Origin: Acytostelium subglobosum LB1 | Lineage: Eukaryota; Evosea; Eumycetozoa; Acytosteliales; Acytosteliaceae | Assembly (NCBI RefSeq): GCF_000787575.1 | Contig: NW_012236512.1 | Location: forward strand, 547,977-611,976 | Direction: 5' to 3' | DNA: 64,000 nucleotides | In this document: positions 33,530-46,165 of the stretch, one piece after another | How the letters are laid out: every line of letters starts with the position of its first letter | How positions within the stretch are numbered: the first letter of the stretch is position 1 | Position numbers and translations under genes: made by a program | The notes under the pieces: generated by a model | Seen by the model: the letters and a program-made list of their open reading frames with translations, nothing else | Told to the model about the DNA's origin: nothing | Database searches by the model: none

Positions 33530-34512
33530 CCTATCTCTCTATCTCTATCTCTATCTCTCTATCTATCACTTTGTAATCAAACAAAGTGTGTGTTTTCTGA
33601 AGTTCTTTCATTTCAGCTCATTTTGATTGACACACGTAGGTTGGCAACTCTCGCCCCAACCCTTGCCCCAACCCTTACTCCAGATCAATCAAACTGATCA
33701 GAGATCATCACAAGTATATTGGACCTACCCAGTATTATATTTGATTGATTGGGGCGCACTTCTTACAACTTGGAATATTGATTGACTTGGACTCAAGAAC
33801 TTTGGAAAAGGTGCCGTGTCAGGTGATTCATCAATATTAGTGAGGGCTGTCGCAGCGTGGCAAGGGCCAAGAGTCATCTGTTTATGGAACCCCAAGGGCT
33901 TTACATGGGGGACCATGTTGTAGACTAGATAGTGAATCGATTGACCAATCTTTGCATAAGTGTATCAAAAACCATAATATTTAGTTTGAAAATTCCCAAG
34001 TGCGAAATTGAGATAGTTTGTCTCACTTGAGTTGAAACAAACAAAAGTGATAGGTGATGGAGCAGGTGAGTGTGTTTTTGTCACACCAATCAAGGGTTTC
34101 TTTGTTTGGTTGGACCTAGTTGTTTGGTTTTATGAGTGGGGTGTGATGGAATGTTGTGCGATTGTTCCATTTACTTTACTTTTTGATATTGTTTCATCAA
34201 AGATAGAGATATATAGATAGATATATATATACAATACAACAACATTAGATAAATAGTGTATCATTACAATCAATCAATCAATCAATAAATATAGTTAAGG
34301 TTCCCTTAAGTCGATCACAGCGTCATCACAGCATCATCAGTATCATTATCATCAAGATAGATAGACAGACATACAAATACAATCGATCAAACAAATAAGG
34401 CCTGACAGGACATTGAGGTAGAGATCCATCAAACAATCAAATCGATCGTGTGCCTGCCAACACATCCTTTGAGGGCCGCCAGATCAAAGATCTTTGTCTT
34501 TATCACCAACAA
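33530..34512. other. Intergenic region, ZIP upstream and kinase leader
   Basis: Starts with CTCTAT repeats (33535-33565). A CCCTTG-rich tract resembling the intronic telomere-like repeats lies at 33645-33682. Around 33725-33916 the minus strand has a short open frame with some coding look (PDTAPFPKFLSPSQSIFQVV) but no start, homologue or splice context; I treat it as a possible relic. From about 34410 the plus strand is open in frame with the kinase gene (VPANTSFEGRQIKDLCLY) without an ATG, so it may be an untranslated leader or part of an unseen upstream exon. Confidence 0.45.
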
Positions 34513-37500
34513 ATGAGGTACCAATTATCGATCCTCGGTGATGAGACGAGGCTGGATCCCCAGACCTTCACTGCTTTCACGGTATGTCATAATATCATAT
34601 CATCATATCAATCATGATCGATCGATCACGTGACACTTACATTAGTCATTCATTCATACAACAAGGTATACATGGTTAGTGTTGTGACACAGTATAAACA
34701 ATGGAATATATATAGACGGTATAGTCAGTTTCATGAACTGGACTCTACTTTAAAGATAACCTGTCCAAAGGTCAAGTTATCCAAACTGCCCAAGAAACAT
34801 CTGTTCAAGACGGGCACTAATCGCGACCTCGTCGAGGAGCGGAAACGACTGTTACAAAAGTACCTAAACGACTTGGTCAAGAACGACTGCATCGATGACA
34901 GCGAGGAGCTGGCACAATGGCTGGCGCCAATGAATGACGTAAGTGCCGTCACCATCTCCATCACACACAACATGTTATGTTTGATTGATCAATTACTAAT
35001 CAATCATCCCGGAATCATTCCCAATCAAACAAATTAACAGCCAGACTTTACATCATTGTCTGATCCTGAGAAGGAGGGATACTTGATAAAGGAGGGACAT
35101 GTTATTAGGAACTGGAAGAAACGATACTTCATATTGAAGGACGGACTCATATACTACTTCAAGCATCAATCAGACCCTGAACCCAAGGGTATGATACCAA
35201 TCGTGGGCAGCACCATCAAGCGAATGGGCGAGACAGAGCGCAAGTTCACGTTCCAGATCAATCACGACCTGTTCCCCGTCTTCACGATTCAGGCCCACAA
35301 CGAGATCGAGTGCAGCGAGTGGATTGCTGCCATCGAACTGTCGCAGCAACGCATTCACGAGCAGCAGGTGGCCGACGAGCTGGAGGCGCTCGAGCGTCAG
35401 AAGAACAACATGGGCGCCACCATCAAGAAGTCCGGCTCATTGGACTTCTCGGCGCTGTCGAGCGCGTCGGCGCCCACATCGCCGCTGCAGTCATCGTCGG
35501 TGCCCTCAGAGTACAGCCGACGTCCGCCACAGAAATCAAAGTCAGAGTTCAATCTGCTGGCATCGCACTCCCTAAGTCTCGTGGGAGACCGCATGTCCAA
35601 CAGGATACCCGCGCCATCAGCCGCGCACAGCTCCGACGACGACGAATCCTCGTCTGATTCGTGTACTTTTACTTCAACAACAACAACATCGAACACAAAC
35701 AACAACCCTACGCAACTCATCATTAGTACTACTACCAACAACAACAACAACAACAGCAGCAGCACCAGCGGCAGCAGCAAAGGCAACCGAGCTTCACCAA
35801 ACGCATCCCCACTGATAGGTGGAGGTACGTCCGCATCGACATCTCCCTCTCTTTTTTCCTCCTCCTCCTCCTCCTCCCAGACATCCACTTCCTCCACCTC
35901 TGTATCCCAGACATCCACCTCCGTTTTCTCCGCCATCAACAACTACTTGAATCCCAACAAGTCCGTCTCACCCAAGCTTTCACCAAAGCAATCTCCCAAG
36001 ACACCGCCCGGCACTCACACGCGCAATCGTTCGTCGCCGGCCGTCTTGCCTCTCAACCTCACTCAATCAACATCCACGTCCGAACAACAAAACAACAACA
36101 ACAACAAATCACAGTCCTCACGCATCCCAACCATACTCAACAAGCACATATCATACCTGAAACAGCAAGAGTCCAATCCATCATCGTTGTCATCGTCATC
36201 CTCGTCGTCGTCGTCTTTTTCATCGACTTCGTCGTCGTCGTCGTCGCTCAGCAGCACTCAGCAGACGACCAGCCTGGCAGAGTTCATCAACAACAAGAAG
36301 GATCACAAATCACTCAAGAGCAAGCGATCGCGTGCACTCACGCTGCCAGTCAAGCCCAACGAATCGATACTCAGCAGCACGCCAGGAGGCGGCGCCGACC
36401 AGGAGCAGGGCAAGGAGCGCAAGTACAACTCTGACCGCAAGAACCGATTCTCCACCGAGAGCCGGCCATCATTCGACATCAACCTCAAGATCCTGTCGTC
36501 CAAGGACAACGTCGATCGCGGCATCAAGCGCTTCCTCGAGTCCATGGACGGTGTCACTGTGGAGGCCGAGAACAAGCACGTTGTGTCATCCCTGCGTGTC
36601 ATTGCCAATCAGATCCTTTCCATGTCGGTGTATCTGCAGCGCGAGCAGTGTCAACAGTTAGTCAACTCGATCCAGATGCTCTCGTTTGGCTGCACAAAGA
36701 AGGGCACGGCCACAGCGCTGGTCTCGCGTCTTTTGTTCATCTTCTCAGAGTTTGCTCGTGTCGTCGACGTTCTGAATCCTACGCGCCACGTTGACATGGT
36801 GGACCCGTCGCTGATGACCCGCTCGCTCATCTCGATGAGCACCGACTTGTTCAACAACGAGCGCCTGTCAAAGAGTTTGCAGGGCTTCAACACCGGTGCA
36901 CTCTCACCTCCCGACGAGTACCAACCACAGCCGCAGGCGGCCTCCTCCTACGTCGAGCCAAACGAGTTGCTCAAGGGCTCAACCACCAGCAGCAACACTA
37001 GCAGCAGCCAGAGCAGCATCAACAACTTACATGATCTGATACAGAGCAGCTCGAGTGTTGGCGACCTCTCAAACATTGCGACGCCCGAGCTGGCGCAACA
37101 CCAGGACATCCAGAGGTCTGGACTGTCAGAGATGATGCGCCAGTCTGCGGCGGCATCGGCCGCAGCAGCTTCAGCAATGAGCCCTGCCATGATGGCCGCC
37201 ACCAACGGTCCCGAGCTGCTCACCTCGGACTTAGTCTCAGCATCGCTCTCATCACCTCTGGCCGATCAGTCCAAGATCTTTGTCTGCCGTATCTGCGAGG
37301 ACTCGTATACACGCGAGCAACTCAAGGTTCATACGCCACTGTGTGCACTGACCAACGAGCACGACTTCCGACACAACTCACACGACGAACGACTCAAATC
37401 GATGCTCAATCTCTCAAAGGGTATCCTGCTCGACTCGCTGTCCAGCCCCGACAAGTCACATGCAAGTTCGTTCTACATCGACGATCACATTATCTCCCAG

Positions 37501-39283
37501 CTGGAGCACATCGTCGACGAGGTCAGGCTGATTGTGTATGGCAGCAAAGAGGCCGCAAACCGTTGCCAATCGTTCATTGAGCAGCTTCAGCGACTGATTG
37601 GCGAGAACCCCAGCGACATGCCATTCATCACGTTTGGCAAGCGGATCTGCAAGATCATGGATGAGAAGAAGTCGACCTATGTACAATACTCACAGATTCA
37701 GACGGTGACCGCTGCGTCCGAGGTCACAACCGCCAACGCCAAAGGCAAGGCCAAGCAGCAGTTCTCCATGTGGGGCCTGCTCCCATTCATCAAGTCAATG
37801 TCACCGTCTCCGTCACCGCAGAAGGAGGTGCCCTCGCCTGTGACTGTGGCGCCCGCGCCAACACCCAACGCGCAGCAACAGGAGGGTTCACAGCAGCAGC
37901 ATAGCCACTCAATCTCTGACTTTGAGATCATCAAGCCCATCTCACGTGGCGCCTTTGGCCGCGTCTATCTGGCTCAGAAGAAGAAGACTGGCGACCTGTA
38001 CGCAATCAAGGTGCTCAAGAAGCTCGACACGATCAGGAAGAACATGGTGGACCACGTCATCATTGAGAGGAACATCCTCGCCGCAGTTCAGAACCCATTC
38101 GTCGTCAAACTCTTTTACGCGTTCCAGTCGGCCGACAAGCTTTATCTGGTCATGGAGTATCTGATTGGTGGTGACTGTGCCTCGCTGCTCCGCGCGCTTG
38201 GTTGCTTCGAGGAGACAATGGCTCGCCACTACATCGCCGAGACTGTCCTGTGTCTAGAGTATCTGCACAAACAATCGATCATCCACAGAGACCTTAAGCC
38301 TGACAACATGCTGATCGACTCCAAGGGCCACATCAAGCTGACGGACTTTGGCCTGTCCAAGATCGGTATCATTGACGACTCGCACGACTCCCAGTGGTCG
38401 CCAACCATCGCCTCGGTGCCAATGGGCATCGTCACTAATCATGCCCAGCCGCCCACAAACTACCCGAGGAAGGCGACACTCAAGAAGAAGTCTGCCACCA
38501 AGAAGGTAGTGGGCACGCCCGACTACCTGAGTCCAGAGATCCTTCTCGGCACAGGTCACAGCACACCAGCTGATTGGTGGGCACTCGGCATTATGCTCTA
38601 CGAGTTCCTCACAGGTGCTCCACCCTTTAACGATGATTCTCCAGAGTTAATCTTCCAACATATTTTAAACCAAGACAGAGGTATGTATATGAATGAGTGC
38701 ACGCGGATGATGATAAGTACACTGTTCTAACTTTGCCACTTCATCAGAGATCGAATGGTCCGACATTAGCCACGACGCAAAGGACCTGATATGTAAATTG
38801 CTTAATCCAATACCTCATCTACGTTTGGGTGCTAATGGTGCCGACGAGATCAAGAAGCATCCATTCTTTGCCGGTGTGGACTGGGAGAATTTGATTGATC
38901 AGAACATGGAGAGCATCTTCTTGCCCAAGCCCGAGAGCGACTTTGACACAGACTACTTCTGGGATCGCCAGTCGATGTACAACGACGACGATGGCGCCGA
39001 CAGCGACCCCATGCTCAACAAGAGCAGTGGCGGCCATGCCAATGGCGGCACTGGATCGGATGATTCGCGATGTGACAGTGGAGGTGAGTCGTCGCACACT
39101 GGTCGACATATCAAGTCAGAGGTCGATCTATTGCGCTCGTCAGTTGGCGACGACATGGATCAGCAATCCAAGGACATGCTCAACTTTGGCAACTTCTCCT
39201 TCACCAACATCAACCACCTCAAAGACATGAACAATCTGTTCCTCAAGCAGTCCAATGGTGGATCCGGCACCAAGTACATTTAA
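34513..39283 (+). CDS. PX-PH AGC-type serine/threonine kinase (MAST/Rim15/IRE-like)
   Basis: Exons 34513-34581, 34666-34938, 35041-38680 and 38748-39283 give 1505 residues. Domains: PX (1-114, with [14 protein letters not shown]), PH (about 120-215, [22 protein letters not shown]), a long Ser/Asn/Thr-rich linker with homopolymers, and a helical region. A Cys/His motif ([20 protein letters not shown], about 862) of the type seen before the kinase in plant IRE and fungal Rim15 follows. The kinase domain starts about 1073: GAFGRV, lysine in [17 protein letters not shown] near 1194, DFGLS, then an activation-loop insert and GTPDYLSPE. An AGC C-terminal tail ends the protein. PX and PH domains bind phosphoinositides, so membrane recruitment is likely; substrates unknown. 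The start could lie in an unseen upstream exon because the frame stays open 5' of the ATG. Confidence 0.9.
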
Positions 39284-39923
39284 CTTAAATCAATGTTATC
39301 ATTTCCCCTTCCTTTCTTTATTCATTCATTCATTCATTGCGGTCACCCAGTGAACAATGCATTTGGTGTGTTGAGATAAGTGATACATGGATGAATGGAT
39401 AGACGACTGATGTGGAGTAATGGGTATTATTGATTGAATGGGTCGTAAACATTGATTGACCGACACTTGAATGGATGAATGAACATTACCGATGAGGTAA
39501 TTGTTACTTATAATGCCCGTATCAGCTCTATTGCGAATGTGGTGGTAAGTGTCGTCTGTCAATGAATGTTTAATGGTGGTGGAGATTGAGTATCGTGGGA
39601 TTGAGTGATGATTCCTGCCCCAAGACTCATTCGTTGCCACAGTACTTGATCATTCCAAACACATCCACCACTACCTTTAAGTGTCGTCTGTCTATGAATG
39701 TTTAATGGTGGTTGAGATAGTTTATATACTTGATTTTACAAGAAGTTGACACTTCATCTCTGTCTTCTCTTCTTCTTTCCAACACATTCTTATTATTATC
39801 TATTATCTTTACATATTATCACTATCATTATCTCTTATTACTCGGATAATATTATTATTACTATCTTTATTATCTCTAACATATTATTATTTATTTGATC
39901 TTCAACTTATTCACACATCTTAC
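39284..39923. other. Intergenic with a direct repeat
   Basis: Includes an ATTC run (39320-39338), a 40-bp direct repeat (39547-39586 and 39679-39718) and a T/A-rich stretch (39770-39900) typical of promoters. No clear gene. Confidence 0.5.
39547..39718 (+). repeat. 40-bp direct repeat, 132-bp spacing
   Basis: AAGTGTCGTCTGTC at 39547 and again at 39679, each followed by ATGAATGTTTAATGGTGGT; only two or three differences over 40 bp. Flanks are dissimilar. Possible duplicated regulatory element or small insertion relic. Confidence 0.7.
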
Positions 39924-41010
39924 ATGTCTCTTCCTATCAATGTATCTGACTGGAGCTAGGAAAATGTTACCTATTGGGTAAATGATTCCATAGTAGAGTT
40001 GACATACCCTGTTGACGCTGTAGGTGTATTAGATCACGTCACAGGCAAGACTCTTGTCCTATCCTCAGCTTCAATGGGGACCTTCTGTCGAATGTTCACA
40101 ATTCCTAACCAAGATGATAGAGAAACGATTTTGAAAGCCCTTGTTGGAGACTTGCTTCGCCGACTCAACCTTCCACCTGCCGAAGTTTGTAAGTAAATTA
40201 ATACTCACTATTAACAGCTTCATTCTCTAATATCAACGTCTTTATGATGGCTATAGATGATCTGAGGGATCGTATCACCCCTATCAATACATCAATGACA
40301 TCACTCCAATCATCGATCGATGGTCTGAAGCTGGACACTGACTTCCTCAAGAAAGGAATGAGAATAATGGGGAATCAAATTGGATATCTGGTCCAGTCAA
40401 ACATCCGGAAAACTGTGATGACCAAGTTCTCCCACCAGTTTGCTCAACCCATTGTTCTCATGAACCTATATGATGTTGCTCGATTAGTAACACCCATGAG
40501 AGATGTTGATATGGAAGTTGAAACACTACTACAGAGTGTCGGACATCTAGTTGCTCACATTCAGGTAAATTCTAATATAAACTGTCTCCAAGATATTTGT
40601 ACTAACTTTTCTAAAGAGCAATAAGATTCCCTCTAGGTTGGCAGCTCACATTGGAAGGGATCTTGGTCTACCTCTCGGAGTAGATATAGTGGAAGATCTA
40701 GAGGACCCTCATTGGTCTATCGCCAGGTCATAATGAATGACTTGGGATATCTCATTGATGAGGCAAACAGACAGTCTCATATCGCCAGTGCTCGAGCTTT
40801 AGCTCACCTCATAGATTACTTTGGCAGCCCACCTTCGAAGAGGGCTGACATTCTCAGCATTGGTAAGTAAATCTCTTGCCGCCCTAACAAGTCAATCTAA
40901 TTCTTACAATACATTCAGGAGCTCTTGGATATTATTGTTTCGCATTTATCTCACTGGGAGACAATCCACCTTTCTACTTAAATTTATTAGTTGGTTCTCA
41001 CCAACTGTGA
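39924..41010 (+). pseudogene. Unknown four-exon gene with an in-frame TAG and a frameshift
   Basis: Inferred exons are 39924-40188, 40218-40564, 40617-40862 and 40919-41010, with small GTAAGT/GTAAAT..AG introns (29-56 bp). The translation starts MSLPINVSDWS, meets TAG at 39957-39959 and continues ENVTYWVNDSIVELTYPVDA. Exon 2 has a heptad-like helical stretch (SMTSLQSSIDGLKLDTDFLK). Exon 3 needs one extra base at about 40726 to join SIAR to VIMNDLGYLIDEANRQSHIA. Exon 4 ends with a hydrophobic segment and TGA. Splice sites and coding composition are otherwise intact. I do not recognise the family and no domain is visible. It converges on the ankyrin array, 17 bp from the last member's stop. It is either a young pseudogene or has two sequence errors. 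Confidence 0.5.
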
Positions 41011-41027
41011 GACGTCTGAGGAATGAT

Positions 41028-43540
41028 TCAGGAAAACCATTTTAGGAATTTATTCGTTATTGAGGTGATGATGGACTCCTGTTGCTGTTGCTGTTGCTGT
41101 TGCTGATTGATTATAAAACACTGACTGTTGGATGATGGATCAAAGACACCAAGTTTGTTGAGCAATGATAGGTATCTTTTGTAATCTTCCTCCAGGAGTG
41201 GTACGAGCAGGCGATGGTATTGACTTGTTGATGATTGAGTGTCTGTGAAGTTGCTTGGATTGAACAACTCGACAATCAATCGAGTGGATGAATATCTTCG
41301 ATAGTGTTTGATGTTATCTCTGACCTGTAGGATTGTTGGTGCTTGTATGAATGGACGCTGGAATAGATTGTGATTGCCAATGTCTTTGATCAAGTAATCA
41401 AGTATATATCGATACATTGTAATATTGTTGATGGCAGCATTCGATGACAACACATCCTTGATGTATTTTTGATTACGTTTGTGGAAATTGGTCAATCGAT
41501 TCCAAATGAACTCGATCAAACCAATGTCCAAACGACTGACATCCGCTTCATATGAGATGCGACTTGGTTTCCCAAGATCCAAGTTGAAGTATGCAAGGAT
41601 ATCAGATGCAATGAATATGCCCCTGACTGCACCCCTTCCAGCCATGTGCTTTGGTGATGCCAGGACTCTATCGATCCTGTTCCAATTCCTATCATTGTGT
41701 AAGATATACAACATCTGACCTCGTTCCGGTTCATATCCAATACCCAGTCGAGGAATGTTACAATCATAGCCAAGTATCCAAGGATCGGGTACGTAGGGTG
41801 TCGTGCCATATCCATGTTTCACCAAGGTGTCAATGAGCTCTCTGTCATCCAACAGTTCGGCACTCTTGAGCAGTAACTTCCAACAATCTGTATGATGTTT
41901 ATGTTTGATCAATGTGTCAATGGTACTTGCTGACAGTGCGGCCGTATGATAGCCGGAAGAGTCGCACGGGTTAAAGGTAATGAATTGACCTGGATGCACA
42001 CTAGACAGGAGCATGTCTTGGATTTCAGGTGAGCATTGATCAATATGATACAGCTTGATTCTGTTGTACACAAGACCTGGACGATTGTGAATGATTGTCT
42101 TGATGGCATCGATATATTGTACCTCGAGTGCTGCGTTAAGTGCTTGATCGATATCGATAACAACCAATGTGTTGGGATCTCTGATCAGTTGTTCCAAGCG
42201 CTCAATCACATCTAATCTTCTTGCCTTTATCGCGTCCGTGTATAGATCACTGAATATTTGGACCACATTGTCATGATTGATCAAAGTTTCAATCTACTCC
42301 AACCAGTTGTGTCCATGGTCCTGTCCCATGTTGACTCCAGTCACAATCCATTTGTTTTTTGGATGTTGATGCTCTTTGTCGACCTTGAATGATACTGCTT
42401 GAAGGAACTGAGTGATGTTGTCCAAGATGTAGAGTGCACAGAGATAGTGGCCACCAGACAACGCACATTGTAGCAATTGATTGTCAAACAGTTGTTGGTA
42501 CGGACCTCGACTATTGTATGTCCAGGTAACATACTCTGGCATGAGATGATGGACTTGCTTCATAAAGTTGATATCACCATCTGATGCAAGTCGATTGAAT
42601 AGTGGAGGATTGTTAATCCACAGCTCCATGAGCGATTCAACATTGATTGGATGTTCAGATGGCGAAAGACACAGTTGAATCCTTCGGTCTTCATAATGAA
42701 TGGCATGCTTGGCAATCATAACTAGCAGGTCATACAGCCTATGTTTGAGTACGAACTCGGTCATGGTTTTGGTTGAAACAGAGTAGTCCTCTGGCTTGAA
42801 TGACTTGAGGTATTGGTGAAGGTCATCAATGATTCGTGATTGATGTCTGATGAACATAGGATTGAACTCTCTCATCTCGTAGCCAATGAGGATGTATCTT
42901 TCAAATATATAGTCTCGCAAGAATACAGGACACATCTCGGTGAACCAGTCCAAGTCGTAATGATCCTCCAAAGCAGACCTCATTACAAAGTTATAAATGA
43001 ACGATGGAGGTATGACAACCTTGTAATCGAGCAATGTGTAAATCATTGGTCGACTGAGCTTGATGGACTTGGGCCTGGACTTCACATTGAATGTGAACAA
43101 TGAATTCATAATATATGCAACCAACTGAGCCACAGTTGTGTCTTTGCCTCGCTTGAATCGTTCGATGATATATCTTACTAATATAGTATTCTGTCTATGT
43201 AATGCATGATAGAATGCTTCATTGATTGTGTTGAGTAGTCTGATTGATCATGTGATTGAGGTGATGGATAAGTGAGTGCGACATGATGATGCCCAAGAAG
43301 AGATACATACTCTTGAGGTGAATGGACACTGATGTCCAACTGATCACAGTGATGGATGAATTTGGCAGTGTCTCCACATTGTACACATTGATAGAGTGAT
43401 ACGACATCTGATGAATGGAAGACATTGGTGATGCCCAACTGTCTGTGTATCAATAATACATGTCTAAACAACTCTGATCTAATGTACTTGCTGGACAGTA
43501 CCCTACTGATCAATGTCATCAATTGTTTATCATTGTTCAT
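41028..43540 (-). CDS. Ankyrin-like family protein, array member 1 (in-frame TAG)
   Basis: Exons 43311-43540 (230 nt) and 41028-43239, total 814 codons including one internal TAG at 42294-42296. Exon 1 carries the family block YIRSELFRHVLLIHRQLGIT. Exon 2 opens ELLNTINEAFYHALHRQNTI and shows the ankyrin-like helix pairs (LQCALSGGHYLCALYILDNI, YIDAIKTIIHNRPGLVY). The TAG falls between HNWLE and IETLINHDNVV, where the other members have Leu, Met or similar, so it is a one-base change from TTG or a misread base. Both flanks are conserved and in one frame. The end is a poly-Gln run coded by a (GTTGCT)n microsatellite, absent from other members. Last gene of the array in transcription order. Confidence 0.75.
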
Positions 43541-43627
43541 TCCTATCTCTATCTCTTATTCTATGTATGAGTGTTGTAACTTTATTACCTGATTTGGAAT
43601 TGATCAAATATCCTTTTTGGGGGTTGA

Positions 43628-46095
43628 TCAAACGTTACACTCATCCTTTTGTGATGGATTGAAGACACCAAGATTGGTGAGGAGTAATTGGTATTGTTGG
43701 AACTCTGATTGTACGAGTGGAATGTGAAGTCGATGGTATGGACTTGTTGGTGTTGATTGATCATCAGAGTTGGAGTCTGGACGGAACAACTGGATGATTG
43801 AAGTGATCGATGAGTAACGTCTATATAGTTGGATATTCTCATTGATCACTTGAATACTTGGTACTTGTATGAATGGCTCCTGGATGTCCACACTAGTCAA
43901 GCATTGATCAATAACATAACGATACATCTTAAAGTTATTGATTGCAGCTGTTGATGATAATACACTAATGATGAATTGTTGATCTTGTTTGAGTGAATCA
44001 TTCAATCTACTCCAAATGAACTCGATGAGATCCATGTCCAAGTGACTGACATCAGCACGATATGGTATTAGTTGATATGGAGGATCATCTGGTTGAAGCT
44101 TCATGTTGAAGAGCTCAATGACATCATCTCTCATCAACTGTCCCATAATTGCAGGGTGGCCATGTTTATCAACACGAGCATTATGCTTTGGTGAAGCCAG
44201 AAGTCTGTCGATCTTGGCCCTTTGACTCGTCCTCTGATTGAGCAAGACGTACAACATATAGTCTTGTACAGTTGGCTGCACTCTATTCCTTGTGGTGACA
44301 TCAAGGTCATAGCCAAGGGTCCAAGGATCGCCCTTGTATGATGTCGTGCCATATCCATGATTGCCAAGTATACCAATTAGCTCTCTATCATCCAACAGCT
44401 CAGCACTCCTTAGAAGCGTGCGCCAACATTGCGGATGATGCTGATGTTTGATCAACATCCGGATCGTAGTCGGGGACAGGTCGATTATCTTGTTGGGGAT
44501 GCTGGTGGTGTTGTCAAAGATAATGGAGCCAGGTGGTATACTGGCTAGTAGCATATCTTGGACGTTAGATGTACATTGATCAATGTCCATCAAGCTTATA
44601 TATTTGAACGATGGACGATAGTGAATGATCGCTTCGATGGCCTCGCAGTATTGTTCCCTAATCGCAATGCTTAGTGCGCTGTCAAAGGTGTCCTTCTTGA
44701 CCTTGACTCTGTTGCTGCTGATCAGTGATCCAAATAGTTCAATCACATCCATTCGTCTGGCTTTGATCGCATCTGAATATAGATCTTTGAATCTACACTC
44801 CACCGAGATATGCCCAACAAGTCTCTCGATGAGGTCTGGCCACGGCCAGTTGTGATCATGGTCATTTGACATGTTTATACTGGTCACCGTCCATTTGGTG
44901 TCACCTACTTCGTTGGACCATCCAGGCATGCCAACAGAGGGGAGCAATGCAAGGTATTGAGTAAAGTTGTCCAGGATGAAGAGTGCACATTCATAGTGGC
45001 CGCCAGTCAACGCACATTGTAGCAAATCAGGATCAAAAATTTGAACGGATGTTGCTTGAGAGTTCACCTTTGTGTCCAGGTGTACGGCTACAAGAGGCAG
45101 GACAAGCTTCAGAAATACGAGGTCTCCCTCACGTGCAAGTCGATTGATCAGTTTCGGTATTGAGTGTGTGAGCGCCAACAGTGTTGCGACAGTGATCGGA
45201 TGTGCGGAAGCCGAGAGATATTGGGAGTCCAAGTTTGGATCAGTGTTGACATGCTTAGCAATCGTCATGAACAGGTCAAACAGTCGATGCTTGATTGTGA
45301 ACACCAACAAGAACTCGGCGAATATGTCATCATTGACATTGGTATTCAGTGATGGCTTGCCCAGGTATGCTATAAAGTCATTGATTATTCTCGATTGATA
45401 CTTGGCAAACATTGGATTGAACTCTTTCATCTGATAGCCTATGAAGACATAGTGTTGGAATGCAGGTGCAAGGTCATAACCTTGATGGTGGTGATACAGC
45501 TGGTAGTAGAGGTCAAGGTCCCCGTGTTGGGACAATGCAGTCTTCATCATTATTTGGTGAAGCAATGGAGGAGCAATGTCTGGGAGGTATCCAAGTAGTG
45601 TATGTATCATTGGCCGACTTAACTCGATGTTCATGTTGTATCTTAGGAAAGAGAACAATGACGATCTTACATGTTGGACAAACTGATCATTCGTCGTGTT
45701 GCCATCTCTGAACAACTCAATTATATATGTCACCAATGTAACATTCTGTTTGTGTAACGCATGATAGAATGATTCATTGATCGTATCGAGCAACCTTATT
45801 GATAGAGTGATTGATTGATTGAGTGAGTGAGGTGACACTCGAGTGGTACTCGAATGCATGCTTACTCTTTGGGCGAATGAATGCTGATGTCCAACTGATC
45901 ACAGTGATGGATGAACTTGGCAGTGTCTCCACTTTGGACACATTGATAGAGTGATACGATATCTGATGAATGGATGACTTTGATCTCCAACTGTCTATGT
46001 ATCATTGACACATGTCTAAACAACTCTGATCGAATGTATTGATTGGACAGTACACTACTAATAGATGACTTCAATATTATATCTTTGGAGTTCAT
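43628..46095 (-). CDS. Ankyrin-like family protein, array member 2
   Basis: Exons 45866-46095 and 43628-45794 (GTAAGC..AG, phase 2) give 798 residues with no break. I start at MNSKDIIL, not at an in-frame Met 66 bp upstream, because that extension reads through the conserved intergenic inverted-repeat element and has no counterpart in relatives. Family blocks: YIRSELFRHVSMIHRQLEIK, LLDTINESFYHALHKQNVTL, LQCALTGGHYECALFILDNF, YSDAIKARRMDVIELFGSLI, CWRTLLRSAELLDDRELIGI, YHRLHIPLVQSEFQQYQLLL. The central repeats are more diverged than in members 3-5, which suggests an older duplicate. No membrane or signal segment. Role unknown; ankyrin-like repeats suggest protein binding. Confidence 0.85.
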
Positions 46096-46165
46096 CTTGT
46101 TTAATGATCTATCAGAAAACTGATGATCATGATCAAATATAATAATATCCTTTTTGGGCATTTAT

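Noticed and set aside
34032-34220. Small open frame upstream of the kinase gene
   Set aside because: Hydrophobic, no homologue recognised, no splice link to the kinase; treated as chance.
46096-46161. Earlier in-frame Met for array member 2, extending it by 22 residues
   Set aside because: The extension reads through the conserved intergenic inverted-repeat element and has no counterpart in the other family members.
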